Shown: positions 35,624-49,575, counted from the first letter of the stretch. The stretch: DNA of 64,000 bases from Branchiostoma floridae (GCF_000003815.2 NC_049991.1:12248955-12312954), one strand, 5' to 3'. Notes: generated from the sequence alone by a model not told the origin. Program-made: numbers and translations.

Positions 35624-35644
35624 CTCGCTGTCCGGGGTGCTGAA
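35624..35644 (-). promoter_or_regulatory. RE1/NRSF-like motif, close to the vertebrate consensus
   Basis: On the minus strand it reads TTCAGCACCCCGGACAGCGA. It matches the classical RE1 at 18 of 21 positions, with the right half GGACAGCG intact. Lies 3.8 kb upstream of the sialyltransferase start codon. Confidence 0.55.
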
Positions 35645-36714
35645 GGGAAATCCAATACATCAAATACATGAAAAACTCTGGATATGTAGCAAACTATATT
35701 CATGTTCCCCTTCCTCATTTTCCGCTGCCGTTGAAAGTGTGTAACTTGCTTCAAAACAAGTCATATTTGCAGGGGAACTGTAGAACAAATATGATTTATT
35801 CACAATTGTTCTTCATATTGAATATTCTAACTTCATGAACAGTACTAGTGATTTTGTTGGCAACTTGTTTTCTTTGTTATAAAGCATATCCCTTTTCTTA
35901 ATCTTTAAGAGTGTATGGTAACAGTGTTAAACCTGTAAACGGAACAGTGATAATGCACAGTTGGTGCTCGCACCCACGTGCTCACAAAAGGTAGTAAAGA
36001 CTTTTACGGACATTTCCGCTCGATGCCACTTTGTGAGCCGCTCGGCGTATTATCGAGTTAAGTCGAGAGGAAAATTGAAGTTTGATAATGACCCTAACCT
36101 CTGTTTTTCGGGACGAGAGGAAATTGATTCTGGACTGCACATCGTTCTTTTCCAATAACGTTAACCTGTGTGAATGGTCGGCTTCTCATAACGTATACTA
36201 GTGATGGGGTCCCACAGGGTGTTATTCTCGGCCCACCATTCTACTAATTCTATCCTGTTCTTCCCGGAATCACTGTTGACTTCTGTTCCTGTGTCGTCTG
36301 AAGTAGAAACATTTGTAGAAAAAAATGGAAGCAAGTCATGCTGTCATGAAATCCAGTTGCGAGCGCATCTTGCCAAAGGTAATCAATGGCACAGATACAG
36401 GCACATCAATGTAATATTTGAATCTTCCTTAATCGTGTCAAGTACAGTTCATTGGAATACATTGTCTGTGAGAAGTGCAACCATCATATGTCAAAGCATT
36501 TAGACTCGTGTGTTCTATTATATAATATGTACGTCGGGTGATATGAGTTATTGTTGGGGAGAATTACATTAGTGCTTACACCAACACTTCTACTGTTGAG
36601 CCCGTGTGGTCTCTCTGGGGATGATGCATGGACAGACGTCCGCTATCGGCTGGGCTATCGAATACTCGTCTCGACGTGGCAATCGGCAATGTTCGTAGAA
36701 TACGAAGTACATGT

Positions 36715-36760
36715 GTTGTATACAATAACAGTTTTGATTGTATACAATAACAGTTTTGAT
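36715..36760. repeat. two-copy short tandem repeat
   Basis: The sequence TATACAATAACAGTTTTGAT is present twice in direct succession. Confidence 0.85.
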
Positions 36761-39700
36761 ACAGGAGTTGGTAACAGTCACTTCACTCATTTGTGGGATT
36801 TTAAGAGAATTTCCAGCAAAGGCCAATCAATACACATTCAACATTTTTTGTTCAATTGTTTGCACCTCAGAGCTTGGAGAGATTTACCCCGCCAAGTCCA
36901 AGGTCACCGGGGACACAGCTTCTTGATTTTCTGTAAATTTGAATGTTCATGTGATTCTATATACATTAACAACACCAACCCGTGGTCATCACATGACAAA
37001 AGTTCTCTCGCCGAGTATGACTATGAACACATTTGCTGAGAAACGCAGTCAAAGATAAATTGATAACGCGGTCTCGTGTTCAATGTCATTTTTTCTTTAT
37101 AGAGTTGCCTTGAAATTTATTCCCTTGTTCAAAATATTATGCCATGTAGCTGTAAGTATCACTAATTAAAAATGCATCGATGATTTCCTGTTATAAATTC
37201 TTCGACATCTTTATCGATCTTTGCTTAAAGTTTATGAAGTTTTCAATACATCGGGACATATCTTTTAACTTTGTGATCAGGTCGTAACCAATATTGTACA
37301 CTAACGTGTCCGTGTTAGCACTAAACGACTTTTAACATTACAAGTCTCAGGAGAATTCTCACGTTGCCGAACCCCCCGAGACTGCCTCTGATGTGCACAT
37401 CCTCTAAATGCTTATCGCGTGTTTGGTACTAATGGAAGGTTGAGGGAAGGGCGCCGGAGCCTGTGTGCAGGAGAGGGGATTACAGAACGATTTGTCGCCA
37501 CACATTCGGTCTGATCTTCGGCGTGATTCAGTAGACCGGGTAATATCTCACACGCGCAGGCCTAAATGGTCTACAAACGTGCTTCCGGAACCTCACACGT
37601 TATGTTACTGGCTTTAGGTAATTCACTCTGTACAACAGTCAAAGGTCATTATTACACCACACTGATACGTAACGGTTAGTATGAGAATGGATACTCCTTA
37701 TTAGTAGCGAATAGTCACACTCGTGTTTGTCTTTGGTTTGCCCACGTGCTTCATTGACTTTCATATGACTTTGGGAGGGGACAGGGTGGTGATTAGCCGC
37801 TTAGCTTGATGGTAAACTGAAAATTTCTCTTGGGGCATAGATAGTACAATTCAGCAAAAAAGGGTTAACTATTAGCTAGGAGAGTCATTGTCATTATATG
37901 TGTCGGTCTGCGCGGGAAGTTCACATTCCGCCTTCTGCTCCAGTCCAAAATAACCCTATGGTGGCCGAACTCGACTGACCCTAGCAAAAAGTCACACATA
38001 AGCTAGCGTAGTTGGTCTGGTGTAGACTAAAAGCTGTGCCATTTAGTGCTGTCTAAACCACGTGACGGAATCGGAGAAGGCGTCCACCAGACCGTACAGA
38101 CAGATTTACAGACGCGTGTTCAATTTAAATATGTAGGAAGCAACCTGTCAAACCCGAACGACGCTCATATAATGATAATAATTAAAGTAAAGGGTATAGA
38201 TAATAAAATGTACGTCCCATGTTGGTGATAACAAGCCGTTTCCCATTTGTGTAATTGATTTGATACACCTTGAACTTCGTAATATTAAAAGTCAACAAAG
38301 TGAAAATTATCAGATTAGTCCAGTTTACATAAATGGGTTTAATGGCATACACAAGTATACATCAAAAATGCGATTTTGTGATAGGTGAGAGCTTTATCGT
38401 CATAATATGTAAGATAAGTACGTTTTCTGTCCATCATGGTGTTTGGTAAATGTAAGTGCGATGTCAGCCATATAGGCCCTTCCTGTGGGAAGCTGTTAAA
38501 AGATTACTTATTGATTTATATCCACTGAAAGGGTGTGTGAAATATTAATGATCGAACTGCAGGTGGCACGCGGTCATCCAAGGGCACGAGTGGGGTCACG
38601 TCAAAGTCATTTGTCTGTCTTGTGTAACTCTAACTTTCAAAATATATTGTGTTTTTTAACGTGTAAGTCCAGACAAGCTGATAAACTTAAGATCTGAAGT
38701 CTTCCAAACATATTGATAATCAGTTGTTTGATGAAAGGTGGAAAAATGCAAATGTTTACCGATTAGTAAACATGAAGTAGATCGAAGAGGTCGTTTCAAG
38801 CCATAACCTACTAAAAAGTAACGCCGTGGAATGCTAAGATTTTGTTAAGACTTTGTGAGCGACATGAATCGTCAATGTAAAGGTAAAGCTCGATAGGACT
38901 GACCAAGAGCGCCACATGGCGACTCGGACGACGTAATACATCGAACGATTATTGCCACTATTATTGAAAAAGTCCAACGACGTGCCCGCCCACATTGTCA
39001 TTCATAACTGCTTCGATAAGTTGTCCTTCCGTTACAGTCGTTCACTTGGATCGAGATCTGCGGTAAAGCTATCAATACCACTGTAATCATTTTCACTTTG
39101 TTACGTCTGACTATAATACGTTGATTGCAATAAGCGTCACACCCTTTTATTGTGATATACACAGTTCTGTTTTATCGTCCCAAACCTGCAATAAAACATG
39201 TATGCCTTGATTCCTGTGAAGTGAAATAGTTACTAATGGTCTGAATCTACACCAGCTGTTACAGATATTAATAAAAATCAGATGTTGATACCTACTCTGA
39301 TCACGAAGAAAGAGCAATGAGTCGGAAGCGGAGTCCCTCTCCCAGTTCAAAGCTGAGCTGTGACGGGCTCTGCTGCATTGAGCTATCCCCTGTCATTTTT
39401 ACATATGTAAATAGGTGTACATAACAACAATAACCACCTGTCACGTCTTTTTTGCACACGTCTACGTCTTTCCCCGTTCTTATCCTTTGTTTGCATTAGT
39501 CTTAACACTGGTCATCGCGCAGCTGGTAATAAGCTAAGCAGTACCAAAGATGTTGATGAGTCATACGTCCATGACGTCCATGTGAATGTTTTCCTCGATA
39601 ACAAGATGGTTTTTACCAAAGGATTTGATTAAGAATATTGTGACGTTCAGGGTTATCTCCACACTCAAAATACTTTTCAGTTACGCCATCTAGGTAGTTG

Positions 39701-40302
39701 TTTTGGAGCTGCAAGTTGCAATTACTCACAATGACCTTGCATACGACGACGCTTCTATTGCACAACATTGCACCGCTCAAGAAACCTGTATAACTTTCAT
39801 CGTTAGTTCAAATATCTAATCAAAGATCAGAAGAACTTTACTTTTATTCTGCGGAGCCATACAACAATGGCCAGTCACTAAACTGTTAATTGACAATTTG
39901 GAAAGTGGAAAATCTAAGAATCAATGGGGTCTAGTAGTTGCGACTTTGTTCTCTAAACAGCATTTTTGAAGAACACTTCTTATCCACAAAAGGAGTTGAG
40001 TTCATTCTGTCTGTATCTACATCCGTTCACACACACCGTATTACATGCATGCAGCCTCCTGATATTTTCTAACACACCGATAGGTGTCGCTTTTTCCTTG
40101 CTGCTGTGTGCCATGATTGGAAAGTGCTTGGCACCCTGCAGCCTCGCACTAGCGCTAGACCGAGTAAGTATGTTGAAATGATTTTGAGACCGTATCATCA
40201 TCCTCCACAAACCTCTTTCTATAAAAGTCACCACAAATCTCGCAAAATATCAAGCGCTTGGCTGTTTTCAAATGAATATTTAGTCTTCTCAATAACCGAC
40301 TA

Positions 40303-40323
40303 TTCAGCACCAATGACAGACAC
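40303..40323 (+). promoter_or_regulatory. RE1/NRSF-like motif (one core mismatch)
   Basis: TTCAGCACCAATGACAGACA. Differs from the core shared by the other copies by one base (GGACAG to TGACAG). Confidence 0.35.
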
Positions 40324-41819
40324 AGTTTGAGATAAATTTATATCTGTATTGCAAGTTGCTGAAGCACATTTCTGTTCCTGACGATTAACTGTCAATCACG
40401 TACCTTCACTTCGGCCCCGCTCCTGTACCTGTTCGCAGAAATGTTACAAAATGATTTAAAATAAGACATCAAGTTCGCAGCCCGTTTCGTGCTAACTTCG
40501 GCTACCCGGTCCCGGTCTGTGACTATTTTTGGTGAAAGATCCACCAAACACTTAAAAGGACAGTACTGCAGCTACTCACGATAAATCAATAACAGCAGCC
40601 ATCTTTTCCACCAAAACTTTCCAAAATTGGCTCCATTTTAGGCTATGTTATACGGTACTATCAAATCAAAGCTCACCGCATAATATCTTAAAAGGTTGTA
40701 ACGCCATAATGAAGATTGTTGTGCCTCACGTCCACGCATCTTTCCTTCACGCTGTATCAAGCTCGTGGAGTCGTTCTCGCAACGTTTTACTGTACTGTGT
40801 ACTTATTACCATCAAATCACTATATTATGATGTGTGGTTTATTTATGGTTTGAATCCCATTTTCCAGTGCCGACTGTGTTCGTTATCAGCTCGACAAGAC
40901 GACAATAAAAGTGAAAGAAAATCATTTGTCTCTTTTTCCGTGGCGCCATCTGATCCTCAAAGATCTATCAATGGGCCATAAAATGTCACCGACAAGCAGT
41001 TGCTGGGACCATTTATCAAGAAACACCGTTTCAACCGGTATCAAAAAAAAATCCTAGTGAATGTTTACTTTGTGAGACTGACCATAGGTTAAGAAGATTT
41101 GTATCACGTATGACGCTAAATACTCTGTGTAAGCGTGTTCTGTTCTGGTTTTACTTTGGTTTGGCACTTCGCAAGCTAAGAAAATGTAATACCAGTAAGC
41201 AATGTTCTAGACAATTCACATTTGAACATAACATAACAGCAAAGAAAATTCAACTTGGCATTTTAGCAGCACTTGAGCGAAAAAATAGATCATTCACTTT
41301 TTAGGGCTCTTCACATGGCGCCAGTTGAAATGATACCTAATCTACAAACCGTGCCAGTCGCGGACGGGTAGTAATCAATAGTCGTGCCGCTGGTTAGTTT
41401 TATGGGAACAACAAAAGAGATAAAGTCTAGCATTAAATGATGGTAGGTCTATTCTTTTGCTTACATTATTTCATTTTCTCTTGTAGAGTGAGAATTTGAA
41501 AGAACTGGAGCGACAGAAAGACTATAGTTACAAAACTTTTACACCTGCAGCAAATGTGAACTTGCCTGGTTAAATAGATAAACTGAAACTGAAATGTGTG
41601 AAAAAACGTTCTTATACCAAACCGCAACGATTAACCACAATGTGCCAGGCTGTAGACTGCTTCAACCAGAGGCGCCAGCATGTCTCCACGTGCGGGCCGG
41701 GCTTATGAAGCAGACGGGAGATCTCCGTTACAGATCCAGGCTGGCTAGACGCCTGGCAGACGAGAGGGTCGTAAAACAAGTTCAGAAACACCCATCGGGA
41801 GTTCACCTAGAGTTCAACT

Positions 41820-41831
41820 GGGGGGGGGGGG
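41820..41831. repeat. G12 homopolymer
   Basis: Run of G in intergenic DNA. Length probably unreliable. Confidence 0.7.
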
Positions 41832-43211
41832 AGGCGTGTGTTTATGTCTGAGGCTTACCTTACAGGAAAGGTGAATCGTTGGGCGCCAACTGTGAGACTG
41901 AGAGTATTTGAACCTTAGTTGGAGCACAGCAAATTAAAACACATTGGCCATTTCAGTTTGCCCCAAGTACTTCCAAATGTACCCTTATTTTCAATAAGAT
42001 GTATCCACGATAAACGTTGGATATACCGGTACCGTGTGGCACAATATCCTTGTAAGAGATGGGAGCTTTAGACACTGAAGTCAGGCGACGCTTACTTTTC
42101 TTAGATCTTTTTTGCCTTCGCCTCAACAGGTATATATGCCGAAGTATATTATTCCCGAAGTATATCATTCCCGTTTGTTCTGCATTACATTGTAAAGAGT
42201 ATACCTACTCCTACATAATAAATCAGAACAAACAGGTCTTTCAGTAGCTTTATAGCTCTGCTTATGTTAAAGGCAGTTCCTGACCCCATTCTACATGTGA
42301 AATGCACCTACTACCTGCTGTGAAACACACAGTTTGATTGATATTGATAGCTTTTGTCTGGCGCCAAAACCACATGTTCTTTATTAGAAAATCCGGTCCA
42401 TAAAAAAACGCTACTTACCCATTTTCATGATAAGCCTTGTTTATGGCTTCTAGCTCAAGGCAATGGCCACACGATACCATTTGTCGCAATCCGTGGGTTA
42501 TGGAGAATATCATTTGTCAATGTAAACTAATAGCCATTTTCATTTGTATGTTTGTTTTCATTTTGTACTGTGTCAAGCGTAGTAGCACTAATGCATGTTT
42601 CAAACCAAACGACGTCCAATGGGCTCGTGTGGAATTAAAAAGAACAGCACAGACGATGATGAAACCAAACTAACTTTAGTTAAGAACCAGAGATAGAAAA
42701 GAAAATCAACAAAAATGTTGACAATCCTGGCGAGAAAAGACGTAAAGGCATTACTATCGCTTCTTTAAAAAGCGTGAATGTAACATACATTGTTAACAAT
42801 AGTTGCTAGTTTTGTCTGCCAGTGCTGTTTTGTGCCTTATCCTGTGCGCAAGCATGTACTCAGCAGGTTAAAAACGTAACGCTTTGTATTCCCTTCCCTA
42901 TGCACAACTACAGTCATTATATGCAATATTCCCCAACTCTGTTTAGTGCCCTAGTCATTATACATACAGATGTAATATGACGTTTTCATAATGCATGGCT
43001 TCAATATGCCCTATCTCCACAGCAATGAACTGGAATATGTTGAAAGCGTTATTAAGGAAGCGACACGGAACAGCGGTCACAACATCCCTGTAAAATTGTG
43101 GACCGCAGCAGGCGCTTCCATTTATTCTGAATCTGTCGTTACATATAAATTACCTAGGTCAGACTCCGACACTACAATGGCGTGATTCTGGTCGGAAATG
43201 CATTGAAATAT

Positions 43212-43285
43212 TTGTTGTTGTTGTTATTATTGTCGTTGTTTAACGTCTATTATTTCGCTAGACGTGGTCTCTAAGTGCTGGGTAA
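43212..43285 (-). repeat. dispersed repeat tail, copy 2
   Basis: Reverse-complement match of 575-648: on the minus strand TTACCCAGCAC, then CCACGTCTAGCGAAATAATA, then an (ACA)n-rich end. Opposite orientation to copy 1. Confidence 0.55.
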
Positions 43286-44838
43286 CACATGGTACAGTAT
43301 GGCTTCCATGGTCTGTCTAGGTACTAGTATTTCTGCAACTTAGAAAAAAAGTAAGACGACTTCAATAAAACATACTGTACAGATTAAAGATAAAAATACA
43401 GACGCATGGTGGTTCATCGTCTTGATGAATATATTGATAGATAAATTCTTCGTCTTGTTTCAGAATACGCTGTTATTTCCATGAACTAAGTGATCAAACA
43501 TTTTTACAATACGTAGGGTCGTAGCTCTTCTAAGACCACATTTTTTACTTTACAGGTAGAGTGATTTTACCATTCAGTTAGCATTAATAGCAGCACTTCC
43601 ACACACCAATGCCGTGTTCCCGTCGCGCTAGTTTGCCCACAATATAGCGGTTCATTACCATTGATTGCTGATGACCTTTGACATCCCCGTTCCGCTCCAG
43701 CGATTTTTGCCTACATATCCGTCCACTTATTGCTCGGAATAACGTCTCCTATGGACATGTTAATTGAGGGTGTTCTAGGAATAGGAAAAACTGATTGTAA
43801 GTTATTTGCAGGGGTTGTTACGGGTGAGTGCACTTTATTATCTGCGTATTCTTTTACAGATATTGCAACAATACTGGCCAATAAAGGGACCAAGCCAACG
43901 CATTCTGTTCATATATGGATTCATGACTTTTTGATTGAAAACGAAAGATAACACATGAATCTAGATATGTGTGGATTTCGCTGGTGTAACTCAAGGATAA
44001 AAAAACATGACATCATTTCAGACTGATGCTCCTTGTGATACGTGTTTCGAATACATTTCAGTGGTATTCTTAAGACTTATAATGCGACAATTTTCACGTT
44101 CGGATTAGCTTTTCCATTGAGTGTCAAAAAACAACAACAATGAAACCCGCGCATGATTTAACCACTAATATATCTTTTAAGGTTACAACTGACTAAGAAG
44201 TTAGTCGGAAAAGTTGCGATTCACCATTCCTGTATATTGCAGATAACAGATTCACTATATCATCCTCATTATCGCACCTTCCCCGCAATGTACATTAGTA
44301 TGCCTTGCCGTGTACCGTTCTTTTGAAGAGCCTGGGTTGCCTAATTACCGCCCGCTTGTGAGTGCGTGCGTGGATTCTCTCCCTTCGTGCTCAGAATGTC
44401 ACTTTGATATTAGTGCATTACTGATGCTCTTCTTTGATGCGCGAGACTGACATGCTCTCATGTGCGAGAAATATGTGGATCACAGTGGATGTACGCGTGA
44501 TGTCAATTGTACGTTTGAATTCAATTCTTGGAGAGGAGAAATCATCATTGAAGTCTTCTACCCTAGTGATACGCCAAAAATTCTTTTCAAAACGCTCTTA
44601 AAAAACAAAACATTCGTTGAACGACATGATTTTGTTTACCTGTAGCACATGTATAGTAATAATTGGATGTAGAATGCATGTATGATATTGTTATCGTTAA
44701 CACTACATATGTTAAAGGTGTTGTTTGCGTCATAGATAAGGCTAAGAAGATGTGAATAAAGTTGGGTATGAACATGTTTTAACCTTTGGGACTGCAACAC
44801 CTGTGCTTACATGTATATACCACTAGTATCTAAGCTGA

Positions 44839-44859
44839 TTCAGCACCAAGGTCAGGGAT
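44839..44859 (+). promoter_or_regulatory. RE1/NRSF-like motif (one core mismatch)
   Basis: TTCAGCACCAAGGTCAGGGA. The right half has one change (GGACAG to GGTCAG). Confidence 0.35.
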
Positions 44860-47800
44860 GGTGACACTCGGTACAAACCAATATTTTCAAATGTAGATGT
44901 TATATCTTTTTACACTATTCAGTGCTGGATAAGATAGTGCTACTGTCTAGCACACGGCACACTTGTATAGCTATAGTGTTAGCGATGTACAGTACCAGAA
45001 ACGTGTGGCACTTGCAATTTGTACACTAATTCACAAGACAAGATGGTAATGAACATACTCAAATTAAGTACTCGAAACACTGTATGCCGCGTCAAGCAAA
45101 ATACAAAGATTGACGTTTCCTCTTTTGATAAAAGTGAACATGTTTTCGCGTGACGCACATAAAAGACCTTGGCAGAATCAACCACATAGTAACCATGGTA
45201 ACGTAACCGTCAGACCGAATCCCTCATGATACAAAGCAGGTGTCGCAGAGAGGCACCATGGGAAATCAGTGTACCCGTCATTAATGAGGTAAATGATGCC
45301 GAACGCGTGATAACGACGTTTGTTATACAGACTCTCAGCACATCATTGTGGTACAGGCAAAGTATATTTGGTGGCACGTTAACAGTACGTCAAGGAGAAA
45401 GAAAATATTGAAGCAGTGTTGCTGAAAATATATTACTTGCTGCATCATAAAGCAGATAAAATTTTATGAAAAGAAATAAATATCATTTTACACCAAAGAT
45501 TTGGCAACTTATCAAAAACATGATACAAGTTGATTTTGCATTGTTCATTGTACATAGAGCAAAGCAAAGCCGATCAAAAATCACACTTTACTAGTGAGAA
45601 CACAGAAACCTCACAGATGTAGGTCTCCTGTGCTTACGTATGCTACCCAACACGGGGTTTCCGGTGTGCTCGTTTGATTGACAGGTGAAAGGGACGATTT
45701 CGATCGCTTGATCTATGGGATAAACGCACACCGTCCTCATAATAAAGGTGGAATAATCAATATTTCATGGCTTTATTTCGGGCAAAATTTGGGAAAAATA
45801 GACCAAAAAAAGAGCAAGAAGCTTTTGTTACTTCATACAATGGTTAAAAAAGCACAGAAAAATAAAATGTGCAACTGTCCCACATATCTGTATTTTGCTC
45901 CGTGAACAGAAGACTTATCTTTCAACTAACAGTGTGAGAGTATTGCTGTTTATGATAGTTTCAGTGGGGCCATAAATTTCATTTATAATAAAATAATATA
46001 ATCTCACAATAGCTGGTGCGGTTGGAGGGTGATGAAGATTTAATTTGAGGACGTAAATTATGAGTTTGACATCTACATGGGCCTGGCTGGCCTAGAAGTT
46101 TTCTTATCAATAACAGAATAGCACAGCTTTTACTGAATAAAATTCCGCTTGTGGTTTCGTATTGCTGAATTATTTTATACACGGGCCTCTCACTTCTGCC
46201 ATAGCGCTCCTCAAAAGGATTTAGGAAATGTAGTATATTACATATATTTGTGCATATTTTAAATTTGATTCAAGTAAGTTAGTTGTCCACACGTATCTTT
46301 TACAAGACATCATATTTGTGTGTATTTTACGGACATAGCATGACTTTCGTGCCACGTCACTGTCGTAAACATGAGCGCAGAACATCCGTGTACGTGACAT
46401 GTGGAGATGGAAGTGCAGCCATTCATTTTACTGGTATGGTGTGAGGTCAACGTCAGCATCTTTCGCTCGCACCATATTCGTCATCTGGGGTTCTTGGGAG
46501 AATCTCTTGCTTAAAGCGTCCTTATCTTTGTTTTTACTGTCCAACAACTACAAGAGAATACTTGAGTCGTCTCATGCGACTACCTACATTGGATGGAGAT
46601 GAAGCCCATGCTCCATACGCTCGGGTCACGGAGCGGGTTCTGTTTCCAGTCATCCCTGCCGCTGACTGATCTGACATGAGGGACAGGGGTTATTGTTGTG
46701 ACTACATGTCGCTCTGGTATTAGAGAAAGGTTTCTGAATCAGCCATGGGGAATTCCGCCCAGTACACGCTTCCGTGCAAACGTGCTGACGGCCGAGAGAT
46801 GGCATATAAAGTCTAAGTGCAAACCGACATATGATACCAATGGAACTGTCAGTTTAAAAGGCGACTTACTGGTTTTACCAGTATTGCGTTGCCTACTTCA
46901 CGCAAACGCAATAAGTATAGAGATTATTCATAAATCTGTGTGCAACAGCGATATTTTGAAACACGAGAGTCTTTGCAGCTCACAACAGAAGTTTTAGATG
47001 TTTTGAAAGTCACATCAAAAGTCACGAAGGATTTGTATCGAGATTACAATTAGTTTGGTGTAGTTGTTGATCTAGATGGATGAGGGAGGCGCGGTGGTTT
47101 ATTACTGTACCACTGTAGCACGTGACGTGAGGTGTGATGGATGGATGGGGGATGCTTCTTTCCATTCCCTCAAATCGTTCTAGTCGATTTTATTCCACCC
47201 TTTTCTCTTGGTTTTAGAGGTAGAAATGTCCGTCACGAATCGTCTTATCACTGTAGATCCGCCACTGTTCCAATATGGTGGTATTTCTATGTGTCATGGT
47301 GAGAAGGGGCAAATTTTGCTCGAACATTGCGATGAACATGCACACTTCTACCAATGTCTTTATGTTAAACCCAACAGTGTTAACATTATGTGAGAGTTAA
47401 GAAAATATTTCAATGATCATATTCTAATAAGATTATAAACAATGTATAGAAATAAACAATGCGAAACCACGAGGTCTCAAACACTATCATAATGCAGCGT
47501 TAGCTTGACTCTCTTGTTTACATCTTACGTCTTCAACATTGGTACCAACGCTACAATCATTTGATCACATTACTCGTGTGTGTCACCCAGTCACACCTTC
47601 CACAACAACGCACCTTATACTGATCTGACTGTCAGTTCCCGGCCAATTACTGTTTGTGGGCGAAGACGGATGGCAGAGGACATTTAATCCACTTTATCCT
47701 GTCCGAAATCCACTTTATTGTTCCGGGTATTACGGTGGGAAAGAGATGAAATCGTATATCAATCAGGGCTTCCACAGTTTCCACCTAATCTGGTATCCGT

Positions 47801-48574
47801 TCAATTAGGGTTTCTTTCCAGTTGTGTTTTTCCTGACACATGAAAACTGTACCAGAAACTGTCGTTATGAATTTAACGTTGGAGGATTTTATAGGGGCAA
47901 ATGCTTTACGCCCACGAAAATCGCTACCACTACATTGCCTTGGACTTGATAAACATGTTGACTATATTTGGCATTCTAGTAGAAAAACCAAGGCGTCAGT
48001 GCCAGCGTATTTCTGCTGACAACTTAATTCTTCTTGTGTTGTTTTAGGAAGACAATATTAAAACAATAATACAGGCCGTACGTCGAGATGAAGGTTTCTA
48101 ACAAGGGCGCTAACATAAAACATACTAAGAAAAACATGTTCGCCTCAGGGTAGGATTGAGAATGTCAGATTCTTGGCGGTCAATTTACCTTTTCTCCAAA
48201 GTGGATTTTGGTTTACAGCATTGTGCAGTATATCATAGTCTATTACTGGTATCTAAAAAGAAAAGCTTCCTATATTCTTGTGTATACGTACTACACTAGA
48301 TAGATGTATATGCAAGAAAACTAAGACCACTACGCTAAAAAGATAGAAATTACAGAAGGTTCGTTACTAGCACATTGCTTTAAAAGCGATTTCTCATGCG
48401 TCCTTGATTTCTTTATTAATATTATCAATAACGCAAGAAAGTAATCAAATCCATCATATTGTGTCGTGCAAGCTATACCCGATGAAAGAATGAATCTCTT
48501 TTGAGTGAAATCACGATAGAATCACCGTCAGCGAATGTCGATACACAGGGTGTGGAAGCATATCTGCTTTACAT

Positions 48575-48705
48575 AAACCAAAGCCACTGACGAAGGATAG
48601 TGGATTCTATCCGAAACGTCTGACCGTTTCAAAACCATATCCAGTTGCTTGAGTAACTATTTTTGGCGTATCTTATTACCTGGATGTCTAACCTACATCG
48701 ACAAA
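48575..48705 (+). repeat. hammerhead-like retroelement remnant, copy C
   Basis: CACTGACGA at 48588, then a GGATAG/CTATCC stem, then GAAACGTCTGACCGTTTC, then CCAGTTGCTTGAGTAACT and TTTTGGCGTA. The order CUGACGA, stem II, GAAA is an intact hammerhead core. A clean stem I around the expected cleavage site is not evident. Collinear with copy B. Resembles the terminal repeats of Penelope-like elements. Confidence 0.6.
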
Positions 48706-49132
48706 GCCAAAGATTTCAAGTGAGATATTGTCGTATCGATATTACTACAGAGTTGATAAAACACCCTGTCAGTTTTGATATGAAATTGACGACTGATAAA
48801 CATCAAGTCCGATGGATTAACCCTCGCCAACAGCCTATGCGAAATGGTGCAGACAAAAAGCCTTGGGCAAAGATGGCATCTACTGAAGTGACAAGTCCCG
48901 GTTTGGGTGTGGTGGAATTCTGCATTCATTTCGATGTGAGTAAGCGAGCGGGGTTTCTTGCCAAAATTTGGACATTTATCACGCCGCGTTTAGTAGATGG
49001 ATAATCTCAACCAATAGCACACAGGCATGTATGGAATGTCTCTAGCTTCTTAGAAGGACTGGAAGACAAGACCTAAAAGAACCATTAGAGAGTAGCTGTT
49101 GTTGGTGTTTTTGTTACTTGAAACCAGGGAAA

Positions 49133-49153
49133 TTCAGCACCAAGGACAGAGAC
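49133..49153 (+). promoter_or_regulatory. RE1/NRSF-like motif
   Basis: TTCAGCACCAAGGACAGAGA. About 0.45 kb beyond the likely 3' end of the LRR-Ig gene. Confidence 0.5.
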
Positions 49154-49575
49154 CGAAAGCAACGTCAACGCTCCTAACAAAATCTAACCTCCTTGCTCCT
49201 AATAAACAAATGCAGTGGTGTTCTTCCACTTGCTTGTTTCTTTTCTATAGTCCTATGTTTGTTTGTAGTATGAAATATCTGTGTAGCAAAGCCTCCTAGG
49301 TTGTAGCTTGGAGTTTCTCAGCCACTCTCCCCTTTCGTCAAAGCCCTACCATCAGCTTCAATTGACAGGTGTTCCGGGTAGGCCGCCATTTAAAGCGCTT
49401 CTAGTATTAGCTATATTGCCTTTGGGCTGGATGATATGAAAGACTTAATAGAGTTTTTCGTGTAACAAGGTATTCAGTTTGGGCTAATATGATACGGGTT
49501 TGTTTGAAATTAGTTTAGCCAAGAGAGACAAACAAAGAGCGATCCGTGTTTTCAACAATGATTTCACCATGTGAC

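Larger units (their letters stand above)
31776..49575. other. 17.8-kb gene-poor region upstream of the sialyltransferase
   Basis: No convincing coding exon on either strand. All open frames are short and lack family resemblance. Contains the presumed sialyltransferase promoter just right of 31775 (GC-rich to about 31900), a TG microsatellite, four RE1-like motifs and two retroelement fragments. Distal regulatory DNA or unrecognised exons cannot be excluded. Confidence 0.5.

Noticed and set aside
36551-37039. 162-codon frame with a signal-peptide-like start
   Set aside because: Begins with TTG, contains a tandem repeat in frame, and shows no domain or splice context. Probably chance.
40845-40865. 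tRNA B-box-like GGTTTGAATCCC
   Set aside because: No matching A box or acceptor stem upstream.
48663-49004. 113-codon frame
   Set aside because: Starts with TTG inside the hammerhead-like retroelement remnant and resembles no protein family.
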